A DNA stretch of 8,530 nucleotides from Nocardioides sp. (GCA_003519585.1 DOWL01000141.1:1244-9773), one strand, 5' to 3'. Positions 1-6,736 are shown, counted from the first letter of the stretch. Notes: generated by a model not told the origin, from the sequence alone. Numbers and translations: made by a program.

Positions 1-213
1 GGCGGCGACCTGCGCGGCGAACGGGGTGGACTTGCGCGAGCCCTTGAAGCCGACGGTGCCGGCCGAGGCCCAGGAGATCACCGCACCGGTCGGGTCGGTG
101 ATCGTCACGATCGTGTTGTTGAACGTGCTCTTGATGTGGGCCTCGCCCTGAGCGACGTTCTTCTTCTCCTTGCGACGGACCTTCTTGGCGGTCCCGCGAG
201 TCTTGGGGGGCAT
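1..213 (-). CDS. rpsK: 30S ribosomal protein S11, N-terminal part (cut by window edge)
   Basis: This is the first 71 codons of ribosomal protein S11; the gene runs off the left edge. S11 sits on the 30S platform and contacts 16S rRNA near the mRNA exit and E site. The product starts [20 protein letters not shown], a basic tail typical of actinobacterial S11. The core signatures [19 protein letters not shown] and [21 protein letters not shown] follow. The ATG at 213 is only 7 nt after the rpsM stop. The sequence before it has only a weak GAAG-like Shine-Dalgarno, so translational coupling to rpsM is likely (inference). Roughly the last 60 residues of a normal S11 are outside the window. Identity is very secure. 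Confidence 0.97.
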   Translation of the reverse strand, partial: MPPKTRGTAKKVRRKEKKNVAQGEAHIKSTFNNTIVTITDPTGAVISWASAGTVGFKGSRKSTPFAAQVAA

Positions 214-220
214 TACTGGA

Positions 221-595
221 TCACTTCGCCTTCTTCTTGCCGGCCACGGTGCGCTTGGGACCCTTGCGGGTACGCGCGTTGGTCTTGGTGCGCTGACCGC
301 GGACCGGAAGGCCCTGGCGGTGACGACGGCCCTGGTAGGAGCCGATCTCGATCTTGCGCCGGATGTCGGCCTGGACCTCGCGACGGAGGTCACCCTCGAT
401 CTTGTACGAGGCCTCGATCGCGTCGCGGAGCTTGACGAGCTCGGCGTCGCCGAGCTCGTGGACCCGCATGTCGGGGCTCACGCCGGTGTCGGCGAGAAGC
501 TTCTGGGCGGTGGTACGGCCGATGCCGTAGATGTAGGTGAGTGCGACCTCGATGCGCTTGTCGCGCGGGAGGTCCACACCAACGAGGCGTGCCAT
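221..595 (-). CDS. rpsM: 30S ribosomal protein S13
   Basis: Complete 124-residue S13, the usual family length. S13 lies in the 30S head and bridges to the 50S subunit (5S rRNA/L5) and the P-site tRNA. Visible landmarks are the N-terminal [20 protein letters not shown], the helical [14 protein letters not shown] element (about residues 21-34), and the basic C-terminal tail with [16 protein letters not shown] that reaches toward tRNA. The ATG at 595 is preceded by a good Shine-Dalgarno, GAGAAGGA, about 7 nt upstream. It follows rpmJ after a 154-nt spacer, which is long for this cluster and contains a hairpin. rpsK follows after 7 nt. Confidence 0.98.
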   Translation of the reverse strand: MARLVGVDLPRDKRIEVALTYIYGIGRTTAQKLLADTGVSPDMRVHELGDAELVKLRDAIEASYKIEGDLRREVQADIRRKIEIGSYQGRRHRQGLPVRGQRTKTNARTRKGPKRTVAGKKKAK

Positions 596-686
596 GGTGG
601 CGTCCTTCTCAGTTGTGCACAGCGGTGTCGGTCGTGTCGCGCCCCGCCGTACGGCAGGCTCCGGCCACTGCTCCGGAGGTGACTTC

Positions 687-703
687 GCCGGGCTGGGCCC
701 GGC
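687..703 (-). other. Perfect 7-bp hairpin in the rpmJ-rpsM spacer
   Basis: GCCGGGC and GCCCGGC form a perfect 7-bp GC-rich stem with a 3-nt loop, 46 nt downstream of the rpmJ stop and about 90 nt before rpsM. No U-tract follows in the transcribed direction, so it does not look like an ordinary intrinsic terminator. It could be a processing site, an attenuator, an mRNA-stability element or part of a ribosomal-protein binding leader. The assignment to regulation is inference. Confidence 0.5.
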
Positions 704-749
704 TAGCGATCACGATGTGGTGTTCAGTTGTGGTGGTGCTGGGTTCTGC

Positions 750-863
750 TCAGCCCTGGCGCTGCTTGTGGCGCGGGTTCTCGCAGATCACCATGACGCG
801 GCCGTGGCGACGGATCACCTTGCACTTGTCACAGATCGGCTTGACGCTCGGGTTGACCTTCAT
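750..863 (-). CDS. rpmJ: 50S ribosomal protein L36, zinc-binding type
   Basis: A 37-residue L36, the smallest 50S protein, which stabilises a junction of 23S rRNA helices. The product begins [20 protein letters not shown]. It carries the intact zinc-ribbon ligands C11, C14, C27 and H32, so it is the zinc-containing (C+) form and not the zinc-free paralogue some actinobacteria use under zinc limitation. The ATG at 863 has a strong Shine-Dalgarno (AGAGGA) about 4 nt upstream. It lies 26 nt after infA, the standard infA-rpmJ-rpsM order at the head of the alpha operon. Confidence 0.97.
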   Translation of the reverse strand: MKVNPSVKPICDKCKVIRRHGRVMVICENPRHKQRQG

Positions 864-889
864 CGGTCCTCTTCTGGGTCGGCTGGGCG

Positions 890-1111
890 TTACTTGTAGC
901 GGTAGACGATGCGACCACGGGTCAGGTCGTACGGCGAAAGTTCGACCACCACACGGTCCTCGGGGAGGATCCGGATGTAGTGCTGGCGCATCTTGCCGCT
1001 GATGTGGGCGAGAACCTTGTGCCCGTTGCTCAGCTCGACGCGGAACATCGCGTTGGGGAGGGCCTCCACAACGGTGCCCTCGATCTCGATCACGCCTTCC
1101 TTCTTCGGCAT
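890..1111 (-). CDS. infA: Translation initiation factor IF-1
   Basis: Complete 73-residue IF-1, a single OB-fold (S1-like) protein that occupies the ribosomal A site during initiation and works with IF-2 and IF-3. The sequence matches the family from end to end: [20 protein letters not shown], then [40 protein letters not shown] and the final RIVYRYK. The ATG at 1111 is preceded by AGGGAG about 3 nt upstream. The gene heads the infA-rpmJ-rpsM-rpsK group. A probable promoter lies about 200 nt upstream, leaving an unusually long leader. Its upstream neighbour is a flavin-dependent oxidoreductase gene and not map, because terC and two other genes intervene. Confidence 0.98.
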   Translation of the reverse strand: MPKKEGVIEIEGTVVEALPNAMFRVELSNGHKVLAHISGKMRQHYIRILPEDRVVVELSPYDLTRGRIVYRYK

Positions 1112-1158
1112 GTCTCCCTGATCCGTAGTTGGTGTGTTCGTCTACCGTCGGCCCGCGA

Positions 1159-1180
1159 ACCTCCCCGCCGGCGGCGAGGT
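1159..1180 (-). repeat. 22-nt GC-rich near-palindrome in the infA leader
   Basis: The 22 bases read as ACCTC, C, CCGCCGGCGG, C, GAGGT. They form a dyad that is perfect except for one C/C mismatch pair, centred about 60 nt upstream of the infA start. As RNA it could fold into a short hairpin; as DNA it could be a protein site. No function can be read from sequence alone, but it is the most obvious structure in the leader. Confidence 0.4.
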
Positions 1181-1302
1181 GGACCTCATGGTGTCGTCCG
1201 TGGCTCCTCATTCCCGGCACAGGTCAGGGCCCGCGTGAGCGAGGCCGTGAGCCTGGAGTCCGGGCAGCCGCGAGGCGCCACGAGACGGACCCATGTTGGG
1301 CC

Positions 1303-1340
1303 GACTGTTCAGTCTAGTGCGAGCCGCGCTCAAACCCCAA
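1303..1340 (-). promoter_or_regulatory. Probable infA-operon promoter with overlapping inverted repeat
   Basis: Reading the minus strand, a -35-like TTGGGG (1340-1335) is separated by 18 nt from a -10 element TAGACT (1316-1311), which fits the actinobacterial TANNNT consensus. The predicted start would be near 1304. A GACTG-2 nt-CAGTC inverted repeat (1303-1314) overlaps the -10 and the likely start site, so it might be an operator. The -35 lies 4 nt beyond the stop codon of the upstream monooxygenase gene. No terminator lies between them, so read-through into infA is also possible. The -10 is convincing; the -35 is weak. Confidence 0.5.
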
Positions 1341-1344
1341 TTCG

Positions 1345-2406
1345 TCAACCAGCGACGTCGGCCAGCAGCCGCAGCGTCTCCTCACGCGTGGGGCTGCGGT
1401 CGGGATCGGTGCCCACATGGGCGGCGGCGACCGGGTGGACCATCACCTCGTCCACGCCGTACGTCGCCGCGAGTTGCTCGAGCTGGGCGCGGGCCGAGGC
1501 CGGGTCGCCGATCACCCAGCGCGAGCGCATCGCGTCCATCAGGGGACGGTGGGCGTCCGGCACGGTCCCGTCGGCGATCGCCTTCTCGGCCTCCTCGACC
1601 AGCAGTTGCGGGCCGAGCGTGCCGCCCGTGCGCAGCGCCACCATCATCAGCAGGTTGGGCAGCGCCCGGCGTTCGGCCTCGTCGGCGTCTTCGGCGACCA
1701 CGGCGTTGACGGTCAGGAAGGTGAGGGGCGAGGCGAGCTCGGGCGAGGGCTTGAAGCCCCGGCGGTAGAGCTGGAGCGCCTCGGCCGTCCCCGAGCCCGA
1801 GAAGTGGTGGGCGAAGACGTAGGGCATCCCCTTCTCCGCGGCCAGTTGGGCGGAGTAGTCGGAGGAGCCGAGCAGCCAGATCGTCGGCACCGAGCGGGCC
1901 TGCGGGGTCGCCCGGAGCACGTGGGTCCGACCAGCGACACTGAGTCCGACCCCCTCGGGCTCCATCATCGCCAACACGTTGTCGACGTACTCCGGGAACC
2001 GCTGCACCGCTTCGTCCGTGACGCCGCCGGCGCCGTGGCGCAGGGCGTACGACGTCACCGGGTCGGTCCCCGGCGCCCGGCCGATCCCGAGGTCGATCCG
2101 GCCCGGGAACGCCGCCTCGAGCAGCCCGAACTGCTCGGCCACCACCAGCGGCGCGTGGTTGGGCAGCATCACGCCACCCGATCCGACCCGGATCCGCGAG
2201 GTCGCCGACGCGACCAGTCCGATCAGCACCGGCGGGTTGGTCGCCGCCACCGCCGGCATGTTGTGGTGCTCGGCCAGCCAGTAGCGGGTGTAGCCCAGGT
2301 CATCGGCGGTCCGGGCCAGCGCCAGTGAGGCGGCGACCGCGTCGGCGGTCACCTGGTCGGCGCGCACCGGCACGAGGTCGAGGACGGAGAGGTTGAGATC
2401 GCTCAT
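1345..2406 (-). CDS. LLM-class flavin-dependent oxidoreductase (luciferase-like, YhbW-type group 1)
   Basis: A 353-residue bacterial-luciferase-like TIM-barrel protein, predicted to be a cytosolic FMN/F420-type flavin oxidoreductase or monooxygenase. Its substrate is unknown. Group signatures are visible: LSVLDLVPV at the N-terminus, YWLAEHHNMP (about 42-51), GSGGVMLPNHAPLVVAEQF (75-93), FPGRIDLGIGRAPGTD (100-115), IWLLGSSDYSAQLAA, and a C-terminal IGDPASARAQLEQL segment. These match the 'luciferase family oxidoreductase, group 1' proteins that include E. coli YhbW. I chose the ATG at 2406 over the one at 2424. The six intervening codons include TTA and AGA, both very rare in this GC-rich genome, and family members begin at MSDLNLSVLDL. 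No strong Shine-Dalgarno precedes 2406. It follows the small acidic gene by 65 nt and may be co-transcribed with terC. The exact reaction and cofactor (FMN or F420) cannot be decided here. Confidence 0.9.
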   Translation of the reverse strand: MSDLNLSVLDLVPVRADQVTADAVAASLALARTADDLGYTRYWLAEHHNMPAVAATNPPVLIGLVASATSRIRVGSGGVMLPNHAPLVVAEQFGLLEAAFPGRIDLGIGRAPGTDPVTSYALRHGAGGVTDEAVQRFPEYVDNVLAMMEPEGVGLSVAGRTHVLRATPQARSVPTIWLLGSSDYSAQLAAEKGMPYVFAHHFSGSGTAEALQLYRRGFKPSPELASPLTFLTVNAVVAEDADEAERRALPNLLMMVALRTGGTLGPQLLVEEAEKAIADGTVPDAHRPLMDAMRSRWVIGDPASARAQLEQLAATYGVDEVMVHPVAAAHVGTDPDRSPTREETLRLLADVAG

Positions 2407-2471
2407 CGCGAGTCTTAACGCCATCTGCGCACTGCGGATTCCTCAGCTCGCGGCGACCACGCGCGTCGCGA

Positions 2472-2657
2472 TCAGGATTGTCGTTCCTCGACCGGCCAGA
2501 TGTCGTCGTCGAACATAGCTGCCACCTCAGCGTCGGCCTCGTCCCCGAAGGCTCGTTCGTAGTCGATGTCCCACTCGCCGACGTGCGAGCCGATGACGAT
2601 CGGCTTGGTCAACGGTCCCTGTTCCGGAGTCGGCTCTCCCGACTTGGCGATCACCAC
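2472..2657 (-). CDS. Small acidic hypothetical protein downstream of terC
   Basis: A 61-codon gene that I do not recognise. It starts at GTG 2657, with a textbook Shine-Dalgarno AGGAG 7 nt upstream. That site overlaps the terC stop codon (TAGGAG), so the gene is probably translated together with terC. The predicted protein is strongly acidic (15 Asp+Glu against 4 Lys+Arg), has no cysteine, and has no signal peptide or membrane segment. It contains the stretches KPIVIGSHVGEWDIDYERAF and EVAAMFDDDIWPVEE. The acidic tail could bind metal or a partner protein, which would fit a Mn-responsive neighbour, but that is speculation. The strong ribosome binding site and tight spacing are the main reasons to regard it as real. 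Confidence 0.65.
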   Translation of the reverse strand: MVIAKSGEPTPEQGPLTKPIVIGSHVGEWDIDYERAFGDEADAEVAAMFDDDIWPVEERQS

Positions 2658-2667
2658 GCGTTCACTC

Positions 2668-3663
2668 CTAGTCAGAGCCGCCGACGGCTGCGCGCCGGTC
2701 CCGGGCGTCCTTCATCAGGCTCAGCACGGTGGTCACGCCCAGGATGCCGACGATGGCGAGCAGCGAGAGCCAGATCGGGATCTCGGGGGCCCAGTGGATC
2801 GGCTCGCCGCCGTTGATGAAGGGCAGTTCGTTCTCGTGCATCGCGTGGAAGATCAACTTCACGCCGATGAAGGCCAGGAGCACGGCCAGGCCGTAGGACA
2901 GGTAGACCAGCCGCTTGAGCAGGTCGCCGATCAGGAAATAGAGCTGTCGCAGCCCCATGAGGGCGAAGACGTTGGCCGTGAAGACGAGGTAGGGCTCCTT
3001 GGTCAGCCCGTAGATCGCGGGAATCGAGTCGAGGGCGAACAGCAGATCGGTCATGCCCAGCGAGAGCACGACGATGAACATCGGCGTGATCACCCGGGCA
3101 CCGTCGACCCGGGCGAAGAGCTTGACGCCGTTCCACTCCGAGGTGGCCTTGAGGTGGTTGCGGGCGAACTTCACGATCCGCGGCTCGTCGTACTGCGTCT
3201 CGTCGAGATCGTCGTCCTTGGCCAGGTGATAGGCGGTGTAGATCAGGAACAGCCCGAAGATGTAGAAGACCCAGCTGAACTGGTTGATCGCGGCGGCGCC
3301 GACGAAGATGAAGATGCCGCGCATGATCAGGGCCAGCACGATGCCGATCAGCAGGGCGGTCTGCTGGTACTGCCGCGGCACCTGCAGCTTGGTCATGATG
3401 ATGATGAAGATGAAGAGGTTGTCGATCGAGAGCGAGTACTCCGTCATCCAGCCGGCGAAGAACTCACCGCCGTACTGCGCTCCGGCGAAGATCCAGACGC
3501 CGATCCCGAACAGGATCGCCGCGCTGACGTAGCCGATCAGGTCGCGGGTGACCTCACGGGTTGTCGGCTCGTGCGGCCGGCGACCGATGACGAGGACGTC
3601 GACGAGCAGGAAGCCGACGGTGACCACGATGGTGGTCCACCAGAGCCAAGTGGGGATGTCCAC
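2668..3663 (-). CDS. TerC-family integral membrane protein, probable Mn2+ exporter
   Basis: A 331-residue polytopic membrane protein of the TerC/Alx/YkoY family. Several members export Mn2+ or support metalation of exported proteins; some are named for tellurium resistance. Hydrophobic segments run through the protein (about residues 7-27, 45-62, 80-92, 103-122, 130-146, 192-210, 224-248, 254-273 and 295-317). Two conserved acidic membrane motifs are intact: EYSLSIDNLFIF (75-86, with D81 and N82) and MTDLLFALDSIPAIYG (204-219, with D206 and D212). A charged loop, AKDDDLDETQYDEPR, lies between the two halves. I chose GTG 3663, with GAGGAG about 10 nt upstream and a family-like start IPTWLWWTTIVV. 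The open frame extends to 3786, but that part is riboswitch leader and has no TerC character. The leader carries yybP-ykoY hallmarks, which supports Mn2+ as substrate. The downstream small gene is closely linked. Confidence 0.93.
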   Translation of the reverse strand: MDIPTWLWWTTIVVTVGFLLVDVLVIGRRPHEPTTREVTRDLIGYVSAAILFGIGVWIFAGAQYGGEFFAGWMTEYSLSIDNLFIFIIIMTKLQVPRQYQQTALLIGIVLALIMRGIFIFVGAAAINQFSWVFYIFGLFLIYTAYHLAKDDDLDETQYDEPRIVKFARNHLKATSEWNGVKLFARVDGARVITPMFIVVLSLGMTDLLFALDSIPAIYGLTKEPYLVFTANVFALMGLRQLYFLIGDLLKRLVYLSYGLAVLLAFIGVKLIFHAMHENELPFINGGEPIHWAPEIPIWLSLLAIVGILGVTTVLSLMKDARDRRAAVGGSD

Positions 3664-3673
3664 GGACAGGAAA

Positions 3674-3689
3674 CTCCTCGGGCGAGGGG
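3674..3689 (-). promoter_or_regulatory. Possible Shine-Dalgarno-masking hairpin before terC
   Basis: In the transcript CCUC-GCCC-GAGG folds so that the second arm is part of GAGGAG, the presumed ribosome binding site of terC, 10 nt before its GTG start. It lies directly downstream of the riboswitch aptamer, where an expression platform is expected. The stem is only 4 bp, so it may be just one of several alternative pairings. No U-tract is present, which favours translational over transcriptional control (inference). Confidence 0.4.
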
Positions 3690-3696
3690 ACGGGTG

Positions 3697-3829
3697 ACCG
3701 CCGAAGGTCTCTTCCACCGCCCGGCCGACTGCTCCGGTGCGGCCCACGGGCCCGGAGCGCGACCCGATCTGGCCTGGGAGGCGCACGTGCTGACGAACCC
3801 GCGACGAAGGAATACTCCCCTCCCGCAGC
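3697..3829 (-). promoter_or_regulatory. yybP-ykoY-type manganese riboswitch (leader of terC)
   Basis: The terC leader contains the two conserved loop sequences of the yybP-ykoY Mn2+ aptamer at the expected ends. GGGGAGTA is at 3820-3813 and AGACCTTC is at 3710-3703. They are joined by a P1 helix in which GGAGG (3823-3819) pairs with CCUUC (3707-3703). One mismatch and five further pairs follow, out to 3829/3697. Between them lies a GC-rich structured region with GTCAGCACG, similar to the internal GUCAACA-type segment of known examples. In this class Mn2+ bridges the two loops and switches on Mn efflux genes, and TerC-family genes are its commonest targets, so the context agrees. The exact boundaries and the fold of the second arm are uncertain. 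The 3' loop reads GAAGAGACC where the usual form is GCAAGACC. Confidence 0.75.
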
Positions 3830-3860
3830 GGCAGTCTTTCACAGGGGTGGTACCCGCTGC
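3825..3860 (-). repeat. 7-bp inverted repeat just upstream of the riboswitch
   Basis: GCAGCGG (3860-3854 in transcript order) is complementary to CCGCTGC (3831-3825), with 22 nt between. The repeat lies 24 nt after the map stop codon. Its second arm overlaps the outer part of riboswitch P1, so the two pairings compete. It could be a weak map terminator or an anti-P1 element; there is no U-tract. Confidence 0.35.
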
Positions 3861-3884
3861 GAACCGTCCCAGCCCTGCCTCAGC

Positions 3885-4706
3885 TCACGACAGGGGGCCG
3901 TACGGCGCGCCGAGCGCGGTCAGCGCCTCCTCGCCGCCGTCGAGGGCGGTCAGCACCCACAGCCCCCGCTCGGTGAGCGCGAAGGTGTGCTCGGAGTGGG
4001 CCGCCCACGACCCGTCGGCGGTGACCACCGTCCAGTCGTCGTCGAGCAGATCGGTCTCGTGAGTGCCGAGGGTCACCATCGGCTCCACGGCCAGCGCCAT
4101 CCCCTCGACCAGCTTGGGGCCGCGTCCGGCCCGGCCGACGTTGGGCACGTCGGGCGGCTGGTGCATCGCCGTACCGATGCCGTGGCCGGTGTAGTCCTCG
4201 AGGATGCCGTAGCGTCCGGCAGCCCGCAGCCGCGCCTCGACGGCCGCCGAGATGTCGCCGACCCGCCCACCGGGTCGTGCCGCCGCGATCCCGGCCCACA
4301 TCGCGGCCTCGGTGTCGGCGACCAGGGTGGTCAACTCCGGACGCACCTGGCCGACGGGCACCGTGATGGCGGCATCGCCATGCCAGCCCTCGAGGATCGC
4401 GCCGCAGTCGAGGGAGACCAGGTCACCCTCGACCAGATCGCGGTCGCCGGGGATCCCATGCACGACCTCGTCGTTGACGGAGGCGCAGATCGAGGCCGGG
4501 AAGCCCTGGTAACCGAGGAAGGACGGCGTCGCGCCGGCCGTGCGGATGGCGTCCTCCGCGATCGCGTCGAGCTCGGCGGTGGTCACACCCGGGCGTACGG
4601 CGGCGCGCAGCACCTCGAGCGTGCGGCCGACCACCAGCCCGGCCCGACGCATCGCCGCGACCTGGTCGGGGCTCTTGACCTCGACCCCGCGGTCCCGCCA
4701 GCCCAC
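3885..4706 (-). CDS. map: Type I methionine aminopeptidase
   Basis: A 273-residue methionine aminopeptidase that removes the initiator Met from nascent proteins in the cytosol, with a dinuclear metal centre in a pita-bread fold. All five metal ligands are in their motifs: D100 (SLDCG), D111 (WHGDAA), H175 (TGHGIG), E208 (AVEPM) and E239 (SEHTF). The catalytic H84 is in VVHGIPGD. There is no long N-terminal zinc-finger extension. The open frame extends to 4811, but that part overlaps adk. I chose GTG 4706, which gives MGWRDRGVEVKSPDQVAAM. It is the only usable start before the conserved EVKSP region and lies 13 nt after the adk stop, with AGGA 11 nt upstream. It follows secY-adk as in most Gram-positives. 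infA normally follows closely, but here terC intervenes. Confidence 0.95.
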   Translation of the reverse strand: MGWRDRGVEVKSPDQVAAMRRAGLVVGRTLEVLRAAVRPGVTTAELDAIAEDAIRTAGATPSFLGYQGFPASICASVNDEVVHGIPGDRDLVEGDLVSLDCGAILEGWHGDAAITVPVGQVRPELTTLVADTEAAMWAGIAAARPGGRVGDISAAVEARLRAAGRYGILEDYTGHGIGTAMHQPPDVPNVGRAGRGPKLVEGMALAVEPMVTLGTHETDLLDDDWTVVTADGSWAAHSEHTFALTERGLWVLTALDGGEEALTALGAPYGPLS

Positions 4707-4719
4707 TGGACGGAGTGTC

Positions 4720-5295
4720 CTAGGACTCCGAGACGGCGTCGAGGGCGTCGAAGATGCGCTGGGTGACCTCGGAGACCTCGCCCATGCCGTCGACCTCGAT
4801 GAGGAGGCCACGGTCGCGGTAGATGCCGATGAGCGGCTCGGTCTCCTCGGCGTAGACCTCCTGGCGGCGCCGGATGACGTCCTCGGTGTCGTCGGCGCGG
4901 CCCTCGATCTGGGCCCGCTGCAGCAGCCTGGTGACGATCTCGTCGCGGTCGACGGTCAGCACCGTCACCGCGTCGAGGCGGTGACCGGTGAACTCGATCA
5001 TCCCGTCGAGCTCCTCGACCTGGGCGAGGGTGCGCGGGTAGCCGTCGAGCAGGAAGCCGCTCACGGCGTCGGGCTCGTCGATGCGGTTGCGGACCATGAG
5101 GTTGGTGACCTCGTCGGGGACGTACTCGCCCGCGTCCATGTAGCGCTTCGCCTCGACACCGAGCGGGGTCCCCTGGGACACGTTGGCCCGGAAGATGTCT
5201 CCGGTCGAGATGGCCGGGATCTTGAAGTGCTCGGCGATGAACTTGGCCTGGGTCCCCTTACCCGCGCCAGGCGGGCCCATGATGATCAGGCGCAT
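4720..5295 (-). CDS. adk: Adenylate kinase, short-lid form
   Basis: A 191-residue adenylate kinase that interconverts ATP+AMP and 2 ADP in the cytosol. The P-loop GPPGAGKGT is at residues 7-15, the AMP-binding STGDIFR at 30-36, GFLLDGYPRT at 80-89, and the lid hinge GRADDT at 132-137. The lid is short and lacks the four-cysteine zinc site of long Adk enzymes, as is usual in actinobacteria; this explains the length of 191 against about 214. The ATG at 5295 is fixed by homology (MRLIIMGPPG). No convincing Shine-Dalgarno precedes it (ACCGCCTGCTG), so initiation may depend on coupling to secY, whose stop is 37 nt upstream. Confidence 0.97.
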   Translation of the reverse strand: MRLIIMGPPGAGKGTQAKFIAEHFKIPAISTGDIFRANVSQGTPLGVEAKRYMDAGEYVPDEVTNLMVRNRIDEPDAVSGFLLDGYPRTLAQVEELDGMIEFTGHRLDAVTVLTVDRDEIVTRLLQRAQIEGRADDTEDVIRRRQEVYAEETEPLIGIYRDRGLLIEVDGMGEVSEVTQRIFDALDAVSES

Positions 5296-5332
5296 CAGCA
5301 GGCGGTGGGTCCGGTGGAAGTACGGCAGGGCA

Positions 5333-6628
<1,296 letters not shown>

Positions 6629-6653
6629 GAGATCCTCTATTCCTGTTCAGCCA

Positions 6654-6677
6654 GTGCCCGGACCCGGTCCAGGGCAC
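6654..6677 (-). other. Strong hairpin 25 nt upstream of secY
   Basis: GUGCCC-U-GGAC-CGG-GUCC-GGGCAC in the transcript gives ten GC-rich pairs interrupted by one bulged U, with a 3-nt loop. It sits between the rplO-proximal hairpin and the secY ribosome binding site. There is no following U-tract, so a terminator is unlikely. It may be an RNA-processing, attenuation or ribosomal-protein recognition structure; the role is inferred from position only. Confidence 0.5.
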
Positions 6678-6697
6678 CAGGCAGCCTAACCCAGTGC

Positions 6698-6722
6698 GGT
6701 GTCTGGGCCTTCACCCAGCACC
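6698..6722 (-). other. Hairpin just downstream of rplO
   Basis: GGUG-CUGGG-UGAAGG-CCCAG-A-CACC in the transcript forms a 9-bp stem with one bulged A and a 6-nt loop, beginning 15 nt after the rplO stop codon. No U-rich run follows. Together with the second hairpin at 6654-6677 it fills most of the rplO-secY spacer. Confidence 0.5.
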
Positions 6723-6736
6723 TTCACAGGAAACGG

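Noticed and set aside
750..1220. Minus-strand 156-codon frame across the infA leader, infA and rpmJ
   Set aside because: It runs out of frame through infA. It ends with the rpmJ reading frame only because rpmJ shares that phase; the extra N-terminal part has no protein-like character.
1417..2328. Plus-strand 303-codon open frame opposite the monooxygenase gene
   Set aside because: A shadow of a clear LLM-family gene; Arg/His/Gly-rich with no family features.
2453..2469. Possible terminator between the small gene and the monooxygenase gene (GCGAC/GTCGC)
   Set aside because: Only 5 bp with a 7-nt loop and no U-tract; could be chance in GC-rich sequence.
3664..3786. N-terminal extension of TerC from GTG 3786
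   Set aside because: The added 41 residues are Gly/Arg/Ser/Pro-rich, hydrophilic and unlike TerC. The DNA is the riboswitch, and a better ribosome binding site serves GTG 3663.
2566..4062. Plus-strand 498-codon open frame opposite terC and the riboswitch
   Set aside because: It is antisense to terC and map, with biased low-complexity composition (QDEDE, HDDE runs) and no recognisable domain.
6681..6690. Possible internal promoter with -10 TAGGCT before secY
   Set aside because: No acceptable -35 at 16-19 nt spacing, and the site lies between two hairpins; not enough to call.
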